Part shown: piece after piece, positions 46,294 to 58,080 of the stretch
Numbering within the stretch: position 1 is the first letter of the stretch
How the letters are laid out: each line of letters opens with the position of its first letter
Assembly (NCBI RefSeq): GCF_000003815.2
Contig: NC_049986.1
Span: 7,403,665-7,467,664, forward strand
Direction: 5' to 3'
DNA from: Branchiostoma floridae
Taxonomy: Eukaryota > Chordata > Leptocardii > Amphioxiformes > Branchiostomatidae
DNA: 64,000 bases
Position numbers and translations under genes: made by a program
The notes under the pieces: generated by a model
The model's input: only the letters and a program-made list of their open reading frames with translations
What the model was told of the DNA's origin: nothing
Databases searched by the model: none

Positions 46294-49200
46294 TCACACA
46301 GGAGGACAGAATCATACAGTAACATGGTCTCCTGTCAAGGAATTATGTTTTGTACTGTTAGGTGATGGGTCAGGGAGGGGTAATGTACTGAATTGACCAC
46401 TTCAGTTTTACAAGTTTGCAGCTTCTGCTTGTTCATACCAGGATTTGCAAAGTCAGGAGGTTGGTTTGGTGGACTAAGATAGATCCGCTTTGGAGATGAA
46501 TTCAGACACTCATATCAGGATTCGCAAATCGGGATCACACCCGTGGCCTGAGTGAATCTCGCTTTGCAACTCCTGGTATTAACGGGGTCTTAGTGATACA
46601 CCAAAAAGCAGTTACTCAATCAACTGGGTATGATTTTGGAAACTGTCAGACGTTTCAAACAACATCCAGTGTTTTTCGTCAGTGACACAGAAGAAATCTT
46701 TTTGTTCTTAGCTATAGCAATATCAAGGTGACCGGTATGCAGGGAAATAACTGTAAAGCAATATGCTTTAAAGTGTTTTATTTTATATACTTCAAAACGT
46801 GCTCAAACATATTATAACTGTCAAGGCTAGAGAGGAGTAACAGATGTGATGCCAACAAAGACTCCAAAGTGCAATTAAGACATACTTCTAAAAGATGTTA
46901 TTTATTCAAGGATTATTTTTGAGATGGTGTAGGGAAAGTGCTGTTGCTCTCCTTGTATAGAGCTGGCCATCAGAATTCTGAAAGAAGCTATTTTTGTACA
47001 TATCCAACATGCCTGTGTGGTGAGAGTTAGGGAATGCTAGCTATTTTATTAACTTTGACAGGTGGAGCATATGGTATGGCAATGGAAGTACCCCCCAGTG
47101 TTTAGGGTGTGTACCACATGGGGGAACTACATTATAGAGTCATGTAGGGGTCATGACATAGGGTCATTGTGGCCAACTGACTTGTCAGTCTTCAAGTCTA
47201 GATGATGAAAAAAAATATCCCATGAAAAATTTCATAGGCCAATTTTTGTTTTTTGTGATGCAAGTCTGACCATACAATTTTTCAAAGTATTGATTGAAAG
47301 GAGACTGAAAAGTAGTGATATGTTTTGAAATTGTGGCCCAGTGAAAAGTTTAAGCCTAGATGCCAGGACAAGGCTGTACCCTTTCACTGGGGGAGAAACA
47401 TATGTCCTGTTGCCAGAGTTGGCACAAATACACTATTGAAAAGGAGAAGTTTCAAAAGTTGTCAAACACTGATAATGAATCAAAAATCATTTGTAACATG
47501 CAGCACTTAAATGTGAGCATATTACAAAACTGTGGTTCAGAATGTTAGAAATTACCATGGAAGATTTTATTGCTAGATTGTCTATAGTCAGTGTATGATG
47601 TTAAAAACAAGTTGGCATGGTTTCACCAAGGAGGTTAAAAAAAACTCCTTGGTTTCACCATAGGCTGTTGCTGGCTGCAGAGAATTTTAACATATCTAAC
47701 ATATGTTGCAGATAGACTGAACATGTGGTTGGGGTAACGTTATATAGTCCCCACTGATACGTAAGGTATATACCAGATGTATATCTGGTATGCAGGGAGA
47801 GACGCTAGCATATCAGTCATGACGTAAATGTTGTACTTGTATATATTGTACATAAGAGACGGAATATTTTTTCCTGAAAAGGACCAAAGCTTTTTTTCCT
47901 ATATTTTGTACTAGTAGCTCTGTAGAAGTGTAGAGAATATTGTCACTAAATATTCTTCTTTAATAGTTCTAGACTGTTGTAGAATGTGAGCTGGAACTAA
48001 AGAACAAAGATGTAAAGGTGGGTTTACAGAAAAATGGGCTAGATTTTGTACTTTCCAAAGTTTTGGAAATTTTGTAATTTGAATACAATTTTTTGTATGG
48101 AAAATGTATCAAACTTTCTGCAGTACATAGAATATTGTGTCCTATATAATCTTTGGTTGTGGTATTAGAGTTTTTCCAAGCATATCAAAAAGTTGGCATT
48201 TTATATCACCGGAGACAGTGTGAAACAAGAAGCAGATAATTTTTGTAACATTTGATATGATTTTTTTCCATTTCTGCCATTTATGGCTTCATTTGTATAA
48301 AATTTTATAGATGGGAAAATTTCCAAGATGTCAAAGTCAGACTGATTGACAGCTGTACTCAACAGTGATATTGTAAATCTAGCCTAAAGATATGTGGATC
48401 ATGTAACACTAAAGATATGTGTAGCCATGACATCTACATATAGCACTAATGGGGGCCAATCCATACATTAACACTCAACACCCCCATTAACACATGGCCT
48501 GTCATTGAAAGCATTCTGTACATACCAACATGCTTTGGTAATGTCTCTACAGGATGTGCACAACAGATCGCAGCTGTTTTGTACCAGACTAGCAGTATTC
48601 TGTTACATTTTTAAAAAGACATGAACTCATTGTGTCCCGTAAAGCAATACTGTCTGTTTATTAAAGACTTAAATAGAGATATACTGTGGATTCTACTGGG
48701 TGCCAAAGAATATGAGATCTTGAATAAGTGTTAACATTTTTCTATATAGTCTTGAAATTGAATGGTATTTGACAATACGAAAATTTTTTGTCATACTTGC
48801 CATTGTATATACACCAGTGTTCGTACATATCAGTTCAGTTCTGTAACCTTTCCTTTGATGCTTTCTTACTACATCAGAAGATTAAACTCTATTGAAAGTC
48901 TACTCAAGTTGTCTTGCATATGAGCCAAGTTTGTCTTGCTGCAGTTCTTAGTAAACATGCTAGGTGGTACCAATCTACATGGCTAATATCGAACTGAATG
49001 GGTGTTACATTTTGAAGATACATGTACATTGTAATCCTATTGTAACATAGGAATGATATTCCTACTTACTCTTAGTTCTATCCAGCCTAAGTCAGAGAAA
49101 AGCACGGTCTTCATGAAGAAGAACTTTGGATGTTCAACCAAGGAGGTTTATAGTTTTTAAAACCTTGGTTCATACGGTACATGTACATGTATGTCCAATA

Positions 49201-49335
49201 TCTCAGCAGATTAACCTGATGAAATTCTAAGCTATCATCCTGACCAATGGTAATGTCCGTGCCAGTAATGATGTTAACTTGATTGACAGTGACATGTTGA
49301 ACAGCTGTACTTCAGTAGTTATGCTCCAGGGTGGG
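46294..49335 (+). other. Probable 3' UTR of the Crumbs-like gene and convergent intergenic DNA
   Basis: Follows the TAG at 46293. AT-rich, no further EGF exon or coding region, no clear AATAAA. The MRPS18B stop codon on the opposite strand lies at 49336, so the two genes converge. Confidence 0.45.
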
Positions 49336-52300
49336 CTAGCCTGTCTTTACAGTAGCAGTAGCAGGATGTTTCCTGTTGTATTCCTCGTAATCATACTCCT
49401 TGTGTGGCACTGTGAAGGACAAGAGACCTGTAGTAGAGAGAGTAGGGATACAACTCTTTAGTCTAGCTCTCAATTTATTTATGTTGCTGGTTCCAAATAC
49501 CCCACTTGCAAGATGCGCAGCACCATGAAAAGCATATTTTGTTTGGTGCATGTAACTAAGTTTCAAACTCGGGTAGCACAGCACGCTACCTAGTTTTGGA
49601 GCGGAGACTACAAGTGTGCGAACGGCCTACTACCGTGTGCACCAAAGATAGAATCAACAGCTCATTAATCTCGGAATAAAGAATGAAATATTGAGTTACC
49701 ATACTAACTTTCAAATTTAACAACTTTCTTCTCAATAATCCTGTGATATTGTGAATTGATAATCTACATTCACTGGTTTCAAATTCAAGCCAAGCATTTC
49801 CAGCGCTAGATGCTTGTGTGTTGCAATGGAAATGTCTAAGTACATCAGTGTATTTGGGATAAATTTGCAGAGCTGGAGATTATACATGAGCTAGACACAG
49901 ATAAATCCTACTTATGTGAGTGTTGAAGAAGCCCTTACCATGGTCTTTTGCCTTTTCGATTTCTTTAATCAACAGCCTGTGTTTCTTCTGGCAAACACCT
50001 GAAAATTATGATAGAAACATTTAATGTACTTCTATTAGACTACATGATCAAAGGCATGACACTGATTAAGAGTGAATATAACATTGTACGCCACTTGTGG
50101 CAAGGATACGTTGATAGCTGTTGAAAAGGCCTACCCGTTCTCAGCACATTGTGCATTTCTCCAGTGTGAGGACAGATAAAGTGCTGTAGAAGCTCAACAT
50201 TCTGGAAAAGAGAAGAACATGACAGTCAACCATCTGAGGTCCAAAATGCTATTCTAAGAGTAAGAGCTCTCACACCCATCTTCTAATTACTGTATCATCC
50301 CTACTCATCAACTAAAATTCATAGTAACAATACAACACAATACAAGTCGGTAGCAAACTTTGGGAATCCATTTATCGTTATCAGGGATTAAACTCACAAA
50401 CTATAAGTTTTTTTGTCTGTTGTTTTCCATAAGGCAAGGGTTAGGCATACTTGCCAAGCAGAGGTTGGTAGGGAAGATTGTATTTTCATCATATGTCCTA
50501 TTTTCTGTTAGTGATGCATGCAGACAGAAAACTGGGCATATGATGGAACGGTGAAAATCTTTCCTCAACAACTTCCATTCTCAAATTGATTCTACCATAT
50601 TCACTAATTGATTGTTTTTATACAATAACAAGACCTAGGAGATGAATTACAGTCAAAGTAGTACACCATAACAGACTGTGACTCATGTTGCATTTACAGA
50701 TCATGATAGAAAATTTTTCTATATGAGCAGAATTAGTTGTACATACCCTGTAGTCTACAACTAGGTTCTGATCCCGACAGATAGGACAGGGGTTGCCTGT
50801 GGCTATCCTCCTTGCTCTCTGTAATATAAATAATTACACACTCTCTATCACGTGAAAATAAGATGAAATACATTAGTACTATCTCTCCAAACAAATTGTG
50901 GAATGATTGTGTTTTTATATCCCTTCTTGCAAGCCAAAAAGTAAATAAAACTATCCGAATGAAATTTATGGTGAGTCCCTTCTTTGTGTTGGAACAAAGT
51001 TTAAACTTTTTCAATATTCTTAGAACCACATATGGATGGCGCAATGTTAGATAACAGGAAGATCTATTATACTGGCCATAGGTGGTCCTAGCTACTACTG
51101 GACAGGGCCAGCCCACATATGGTTCTGATAAGAGTTCAATAAAGGGAGAGACCCGACATCTGTCCAAAGCAGTTCTGACCAGGCAATCACAGACTGACAG
51201 AGTGAACGTCTCATCTTATTCTACTCTAAAACTGGTGGCAGCTTCTGGGTTTCCGCTTTCGAGCGGCCGGACCCCGTCCTAACGCCATCCGCGGCCCGCT
51301 ACCATGCCGCCCGCCTCGCCCGGGGACCGAGACCACCAGCCGCCCGAGCGAACGCCGCCCGTGCTATGATGCCCGACCCGCCACTGTGCCACGTCGCCGA
51401 CCGACCTCGCCCCGACGCGCCACCACGCCGTCAGTTTCGCCAGCCTGCCTGCTACCGCAACAGATCCAGCTCGTCCAATGTGTCTCCATGCCGTTCTCTT
51501 ACCCAGCCTGCCTCCAGACCTCATCTTCCAATGTACCCAGCCGCCTACGCTCGTTGTCGCCGAAGAACAGGGCCGGACCAGACGCCGCCCTGAAGCCGTC
51601 CGCAGCCGACACGTGTCAATGCTGTCCTGCAGACCTCGCCGCCGTCTGCTCGCCCCGACCCGCCGCGCCTGCCCGACCCGGCCCGCCATGCCTGCCCGAT
51701 CCGGCCCCGCAGCTAGCTTCACACCAAGGACCCGTCGCTGCCCGTCTCGACCAAAGCTGCCCCGTGACACAACGTTAACCTCGAACTTCCAAGTAAGAAC
51801 GCCGGCGTGAACTGAACTCAGCTGTGACTCGAACGATCGAACTGTTTAAAAGTACTTCTACTTGACCCTGGAATACCACTGAACTGCAAAGACCATCTTG
51901 TGGTTTAATTCTAGCCAGGTACCGTCGCACAAATGTATTGTATATGTTCTAAGCTAGCTAGTAGTGTTCGCTATGCCTTGACCGTAACCTACGGGTAATG
52001 TTGAGACTTGTCGACCCTATGTTGTGCTGTATTTTGTGTGTTGACTGTGTGATGCTTGCCTATGGAGAGCTGATGCCTGCGGGACGTCTCTCCTAGGAAG
52101 ATCCTTGTGTTTGTTGTATGATGCTTGCCTTAGTAAATAGTTAAGCCTACGGGACGACTATTCTCATGTCTGTATGCCCGGCCACGTGCGCACTGTAGCT
52201 GTGTGACTGTCCGGAAGACTGAGTGCTGCTAGGGAGTATTTTTTTGTTTCTTGGCCGCTGTGCCAGTATGAAGCCTATTGTTTTTGCTTGTTTGTTGTTT

Positions 52301-55300
52301 CTATGTTTGTGCGATTGAAGTACAGGCGCCTGTAACAGCCAAGGCCCATTATGAGTCCATTATCACAGCAGCAGTCCGTCTGTAAAGCATCATTGCCAGG
52401 AAGAAGCTAATTACTTGTCACACCCGTACCAGATTATGATCTATATGCTACCTCATTTGTTTACATTTGACCTCTATATTTTAAACTTGTAATAATTGTA
52501 TTGTAACGTAACGTTTTACGCATGACTTTAAAGGTGTCGAGGGCGACACCTGTTGTAAGGGGGGAAGAGTCTTAGAACCACATATGGATGGCGCAATGTT
52601 AGATAACAGGAAGATCTATTATACTGGCCATAGGTGGTCCTAGCTAGGACAGGGCCAGCCCACATATGGTTCTGATAAGAGTTCAATAAAGGGAGAGACC
52701 CGACATCTGTCCAAAGCAGTTCTGACCAGGCAATCACAGACTGACAGAGTGAACGTCTCATCTTATTCTACACGTAACAATATAAATAAAGCTGTTTTAT
52801 TTACTGTTGGTCTTGCTATAACTTTGATTAAGCATTCTATGTCTGTATGAATAACTATGAATCCTGGATGGAATGTGTTAGGAGAGACATCAAAATGTGC
52901 AGTCTAACGGTTGATTACGCTGGACAGAGCTGTATGGAAGTGCGGTGTGAAGACTAGTCTACTGCTGCCTACCCTTGTATCAGGGATGCCAGCAGCAGTA
53001 AAATTAAATACTGGATGCTACTAGTATTTTGTTGTCGAAGAATGGTGTTTGGTATTTGATTTTCTACAACAATTTTTCATCTTTATGTGGGTGAAACTAA
53101 AAGAATATGTGTATAAGACTTTACAAACAGAGTGACTCACAATGCAAGTTTTACGAGTTTTCTGGGGTGGTACGCTTCCTTTGTGGTTCCTTACATAGTC
53201 CCACCAGACTTCCCTCCCGTTGTATCGCTCAGCAAATTCTGCAGGAGAATTATAGATACAAACCAATCACAGACAAAGCAAAATGAATCCAAGAACAATA
53301 AATTGGTCTATGCTATTAAAGGCCATTCTGTATCTTTATCAAATCGGGTTGAGGTAAGACACAGACTCACAGCTGGCAATACTGCCAAATGAACTTTTGT
53401 AATTCTACACTTTAAATTAAACATTTATTCCCATCTTCCCTGCTATGCATGCTAGGAAAGTGTAGTTTCTTTGATACTTTACTGCAGGCTTTTAGCCAGG
53501 CATGCGTCAACGCGTCATCTGGACGCACTTTTCTGTGAACTTAACCATTCTTGCAATGGTTGAGTGATGTTAATTCGTCAAATCCAGCTGGTGAGATGAA
53601 TTTGACAGCCCAATCTGTGGTCCCAGACATTCGTCTCCCTTAGCAAAGCTTGCTATTAGATTCAAAGATTCTTATACTTGTGCTAACTTTACACCAAGCT
53701 GGTTGCCAGACGAATCTCATTTTATAGTGTGAATGTCTCTTTCAAAATGTTGTTTTAACGCTTCCAGCCTAATTCTCACCTACCCGGCAGTAATCAGTCG
53801 TCTCTCCAAACAACTCCTTCGTCTACCATACTAGCTTGGTGTCAGTAATTAGCTTTGAATTGTTAATAACCCAAGCTGGGGATATATTCAGACTCCAGTC
53901 AAGCTATCTCAATTCTGACTCAGACTTCAAGCAGGAGCTGTCAAGTTTTTCCCACCCTACCCACCCTTTATTTGACTTGTTCAAAGTTGTAACTAGTTTG
54001 TTTTAAGTTTTGAGTCAAGGTGCGTTAAACACCTGCTGGACAAGAGCATGGATTTAACCGACCAGCCCGCTATTGGCTATAAAAACTTTTGGCAACCAAG
54101 GGTAAAACGGTCGCCGGCTCGCAGCAAGACTCAAGTAGTAGGTATATGGACCTTGCAATAGACTTGCTGTGCTATCTGATCGATAATATTGAGCCTTTTG
54201 GAGGAAATGTGTATGTTGCCTTTTCCTCTCGGTTTCTTTATTGTTGATCCGATTTTTAAACAGATTGTTAGGTATCCTCTGAAACACTATAGTTTACCTT
54301 GGTTGTTACGATACTCTGTTAACCTAGAAGTAAAGCAAGGTCCTTTAGGAGAAGTTGAGTTTCTGAATAAACAAACCGGGAACGGATACAAGGATCTTTC
54401 AGTGTTACCACAGATTATGTCAAAAAGAACCTTTCCATTTAAGTTCAACAAGGGAGTACTATGGTTTACTCTGTACTTGTTGGGAGACATTGAGCTCCAG
54501 GAAACAGTCCCAGAATGGGGGCCGCACAACATAGAAAAAGGGACGTTCTCGTGGTAGAGACGTCCCACGGTGCCTACCTTGGTTCGCCAAGAGGGTTGCC
54601 CGCGGAGTTTCTGGGACTGTGTAACCATGGTCCATTACTGAGTTGTGATGGGTGGTTACAACGTGTGTGGAACTATGTACTGTCACATCTTGATCGAATG
54701 GGTGGTTATCTCACTGGTAACCATGGACCGTTACTTTCAGTGTGTGTGTGATGGGTAGTTCCACGGTGTGTCACCTCGCCTTTGGTCAGTAGGGAGGTGC
54801 GAAGATCTTTGCTAGATCTTGGTAGACATGGAAGGTTAGATTCGTGTTGGTTTGTGTGGGGCAAACTTTGTGCGTAGGTTGCGCTCAAAGCCCCCCATCT
54901 CACCTGATAACAGGCAAAAATTTGTGATGCAAATTGGTAACACTGGAAATCTTACGTATCTCACTCCCCCTTCTTATGCCACAAGAACTGTGTTGTTGTC
55001 CTTTATTCAATTGTATGTTATTTTAGTTAACATGTGTGTATGCAAGCTGGATGAATGACAATTAATTAGAATAACAACAAATTTGATGCCCCTGGACGCC
55101 CTATACTGGGGAGAAAATCCTCTGACAAGCATGAAATTCTGATTGACCAGGGATGCAACCAGGTCATCTGTGGTCACAGTCTTCTACTGTGACATCTGTA
55201 ACAGTATTTTTGCCTCTTTTGATACCTTAGAATGCACTGTTTTAACTTAAAATCATGAAAAACTCTGCACCATGGAAGGTGGATGCCCCCAGACCCCCCT

Positions 55301-57978
55301 ACAATAGTCACTTACCACGACTCACCAATAAGTTTGGACTCCCTATTATAAAATCCTAGCTAAAAGCCTGCTTTACTGAACATGTTGATTGCCACACAAA
55401 AGTAAGCCAACACTGCATGGGCAGACTCCTGTACCGTGGCCGATATCAACAATGTGCAACACACTTACTTTTCTGCTCAAGACACTTACTCTTCTGCTCA
55501 ACACACTTACTCTTCTGCTCAACACACTTACTTTTCTGCTCAACACACTTACTTTTCTGCTCAACACACTTACTTTTCTGCTCAACACACTTACTTTTCT
55601 GCTCAACACACTTACTTTTTTCTGCGTGAGACACTTACTTTTTTCTGCGCGAGCCACTTACTCTTCTGCGCGAGCCACTTACTCTTCTGCGCTGCACTTA
55701 CTCTTCTGCGCTGCACTTACTTACTTTTCCTGTGGTGCGCACCCCTCCCTTTATCAATGGATGGTCCCTGAATCAGGCCAAAGGTCACAAAGACCGCATA
55801 AAATGTAGTATTGACCGCATGTCAATCCTAAATTATCCTCCTTCGGATGACCCTATGAAATGACCCTTACCCTAGCGCGTTTTTGTGGATTCAATTTAAT
55901 TCTTTTTGGTCTTTAGTATAGCATTTTAACAATGCAGATCGATAACGACAAGTCTCGATTTGATCATCACAACATCGAGTTTTGTTGCCATCACAACGTA
56001 TTGTCAACTTTGAAAACAAATTCTGCGCGCGTTTCTGGCGCGCAGCTTTAAACTTTTATTTACCAGGGTTTACCTAAACCAGGCAGAGGCTCTTAAACTC
56101 CTCTGTAGATAGGAGTAAGAAGGCAGGTAGGCCTTGGTAGCTCCTCTGTCCAGAATTCGGCGTCTGTTTAGTAATAAATAGCCAAGTTGCCGCACGTAAT
56201 GTTTTGGTGGGAGCACTGAATTTTACTACCCGGATCCGGACTAACTTTGGACGGAGTGGACTTGTTACTTAGTACACCCCTACCCCTTTGGAGACCCTAC
56301 TAGGTGGGCGGAGCAGTACCAAATCCACATAGTCAGGCCACTCCCAGGATCTAATTGTTAATCAGAAGCGGGTATTTCTTGTGACCAAATCCACATAGTA
56401 GGGTCTCCAAAGGGGTAGGGGTGTACTAAGTAACAAATAAATTGACTAAGTCAGAGACGCCCACCCACCATTCAACTGAATGTTTTCAAAGTTGTGATGG
56501 CAACAAAACTCGATGTTGTGATGATCAAATCGAGCAAGTAAGTGTGTTGAGCAGAAGAGTAAGTGTCTTGAGCAGAAAAGTAAGTGTGTTGGACATTGTT
56601 GATATCGGCCACGGTACTCCTGTGAGAATTTGCTCTTATGCAATTTACGTCACCATAGATTAAGTTCTCAAAATGGTAAGAGGTAGTGATTTATGTCAAA
56701 GTGTTGGTAAATTTCTCATAAAGATACTGGTTGAAACTGCACAAGGTTAAACCACTTAGAGATAAGCTGAGGCAAGTTTGAGAGTGCAGACATGCTAGTC
56801 TGTTCCTGTCCTTTCAAAATGAGCAGGCTGCAATGGGGCATAGTCGGTGGCACTTGACCAAATTCACACAGGGCCTATCAGGGTTGGACAAGTTTTCTAA
56901 AATTCACTTAATTCACAAGTACATAAAAAATTTACTTGCCCGAACCAACTTTTCACTTGCACGAAATTTTTAAAATTGACATTTTTTCTATGTATTTTCA
57001 CTTCATCGATGGAATTCTTCTTATTGGCTCTATTCTTCTGTGTTCACCATCATGCTTGATGCCATGACTTTGAAAAGAAGTGAAAAGTATATATGAAAAT
57101 GTCACTCATTAGAAAAAAATTTTACTTGTCCAATCGGGCAAGTGGGGTAAAACATGTACTTGCCTGATCAGCATTTTCACTTGCCCAGGACAATAGGGCT
57201 AGTGGACTTGCCTATGAAGTGAGTTTACCCATGCATGGCCACTTAAGAGGTTTACCTGAGGACTGCAGATAACGGACACTCTCCTCCCAGGTGACCACAG
57301 GGAGTTCAGACTCTTTTGATGCTCCTTCTTCAACATTTTCCTCCTCAGCATCACACATCACTACTGACGTTCTGGACAGGCTCCGTGCCTGTTGTAGGTA
57401 GCTGGAAGTGTTCCATCTGGCCTGGAGCTACACAAAAATAAATTATGGAAAGTTATGAACGCTAAAAGTGTTTCTGGATTGATTTAAACTGTAACTTACC
57501 ACACAAAAAATCAGACTTGCAGGAAGTCTATGGCGCTCACCGTCTCTCTGTTCAGGGATCTCAGATTCTTTTGAACAGAGACGGTGGGCGCCATAGACTT
57601 CCTGCAACTTATGATCCACTGCTCACCGAGTTTGTTTGTTTGTTTGTTTATTAGTCACGTGTTCTGTCGGTATAAGTTGACGTCACAGCAGCAGTGGATT
57701 GTTCATTCCTTAACAAAGACTTGAGCTGTTCAGTCGAAAATTTGGCAAGTCCAACTTTTTGTCACAGAAAATTATTACCAACACAGATGATCTTTCAAGC
57801 TAACGTTAAAAGTGGTTTATCAAACATGCGTTACCTTAATTGTATACACTATTAGCCTCTTAAAGTTTTTATTCATCCTAACCTGCGTCGTTAGATTTCT
57901 CTGGTGGGAAACCGCTTGCCAAAGAGGATAAACTCTTCGTGAAAGTTGGATGGCCACAAATCTCATGGGCGCAGCCAT
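49336..57978 (-). CDS. MRPS18B: Mitochondrial small-subunit ribosomal protein S18B (mS40)
   Basis: Seven coding exons on the minus strand: 57978-57883, 57427-57256, 53238-53141, 50818-50747, 50201-50135, 49998-49939, 49427-49336; 218 residues, complete. All are GT-AG in phase. The N-terminus ([20 protein letters not shown]) is a basic, acid-free mitochondrial presequence. Family signatures are [21 protein letters not shown], split as [14 protein letters not shown] and KTRKTCI, then [10 protein letters not shown] with its CxxC pair, [11 protein letters not shown], and [11 protein letters not shown]. These match the S18B branch rather than S18A or S18C, in particular the DYxRNHKG and PPQ..TRKTCI part. 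It is a structural component of the mitochondrial 28S subunit. Slightly shorter than the roughly 258-residue human protein. Intron 3 is large and repeat-rich, and the intron between exons 53141 and 50818 hosts an LTR element. Confidence 0.93.
51018..52777 (+). mobile_element. Non-autonomous LTR retrotransposon (TRIM/LARD type)
   Basis: Direct repeats of about 207 bp at 51018-51224 and 52570-52777 differ by little more than one 5-bp indel. Each contains TTCAATAAAGG, a polyadenylation signal on the plus strand. AAGGGGGGAAGAG just before the right repeat is a good polypurine tract, and ACTGGTGGCAGC just after the left repeat resembles a primer-binding region. CAATAT at 51012-51017 and 52778-52783 is the likely target duplication. 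The 1.35-kb interior is GC-rich at its left (51250-51830) with proline/arginine-rich frames but no gag, protease or polymerase motif. Antisense to MRPS18B, inside its intron. Confidence 0.88.
53242..55420. other. MRPS18B intron, left part
   Basis: Mostly unremarkable. A 122-codon frame at 54189-54557 and a GTAACCATGGACCGTTACT-type duplication near 54620 and 54718 are present, but I cannot support a gene. GCAGGCTTTTAGC at about 53486 recurs inverted at 55360, so part may be an old foldback. Confidence 0.35.
55428..56606. mobile_element. Foldback transposon with 21-bp subrepeat ends
   Basis: The ends are inverted over about 80 bp, including GTACCGTGGCCGATATCAAC. The left end then carries about eight tandem 21-bp units (CACACTTACTTTTCTGCTCAA, 20 of 21 bases given as CACACTTACTTTTCTGCTCA), the right end about three inverted units. 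An inner inverted pair, CGATTTGATCATCACAACAT at about 55958 and 56513, strengthens the foldback. A second MITE is nested at 56262-56436. No transposase. Confidence 0.8.
56262..56436. mobile_element. MITE nested in the foldback element
   Basis: Perfect terminal inverted repeats of about 40 bp, TTGTTACTTAGTACACCCCT inward, 175 bp in all. A short direct repeat CCAAATCCACATAG lies inside. It sits within the foldback element at 55428-56606. Confidence 0.85.
56876..57220. repeat. GGGCAAGT foldback repeat (copy 2, inverted)
   Basis: Begins TATCAGGGTTGGACAAGTTT and ends near GGACAATAGGGCTAGTGGAC, the complement of the copy at 33262-33575. It lies about 35 bp downstream of MRPS18B exon 2 in transcript sense. 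Confidence 0.7.
57517..57607. repeat. Foldback hairpin in MRPS18B intron 1
   Basis: Arms of about 36 bp (TTGCAGGAAGTCTATGGCGC and its complement) with one substitution and a 3-nt bulge around an 18-nt loop. Confidence 0.85.
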
Positions 57979-58012
57979 CTTGGAAAAAAATTATCTTTTT
58001 ACTCTCGTTTGT

Positions 58013-58080
58013 TCTCGCGAGATTATGAACAGTCTCATGGTAAAAGTCACGTGGTTATTACCCGCGGTTTGAGTCACGTG
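58013..58080 (-). promoter_or_regulatory. MRPS18B proximal promoter
   Basis: TCTCGCGAGA at 58013-58022, a palindrome known as a core promoter element (bound by BANP in vertebrates) at housekeeping genes, lies 35 bp upstream of the ATG. Two GTCACGTG sites (58046-58053, 58073-58080) are E-boxes for bHLH-zip factors. The start itself, CAAGATGGCTGC, matches the TISU consensus (SAASATGGCGGC) at 11 of 12 positions, implying a very short 5' UTR and overlapping a YY1-type site. Binding is inferred from motifs only. Confidence 0.6.

Noticed and set aside
51279-51810. Long proline/arginine-rich frames on both strands in the LTR element
   Set aside because: GC-rich composition keeps all frames open; no gag or enzyme motif.
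54189-54557. 122-codon plus-strand frame in an MRPS18B intron
   Set aside because: No domain, no start context, and several overlapping frames of similar length; probably chance or old repeat.
55389-55808. Frames of repeated HTYFSAQ or TLTLLLN peptides
   Set aside because: Produced by the 21-bp tandem units at the end of a foldback element; the unit length is a multiple of three, which keeps them open.
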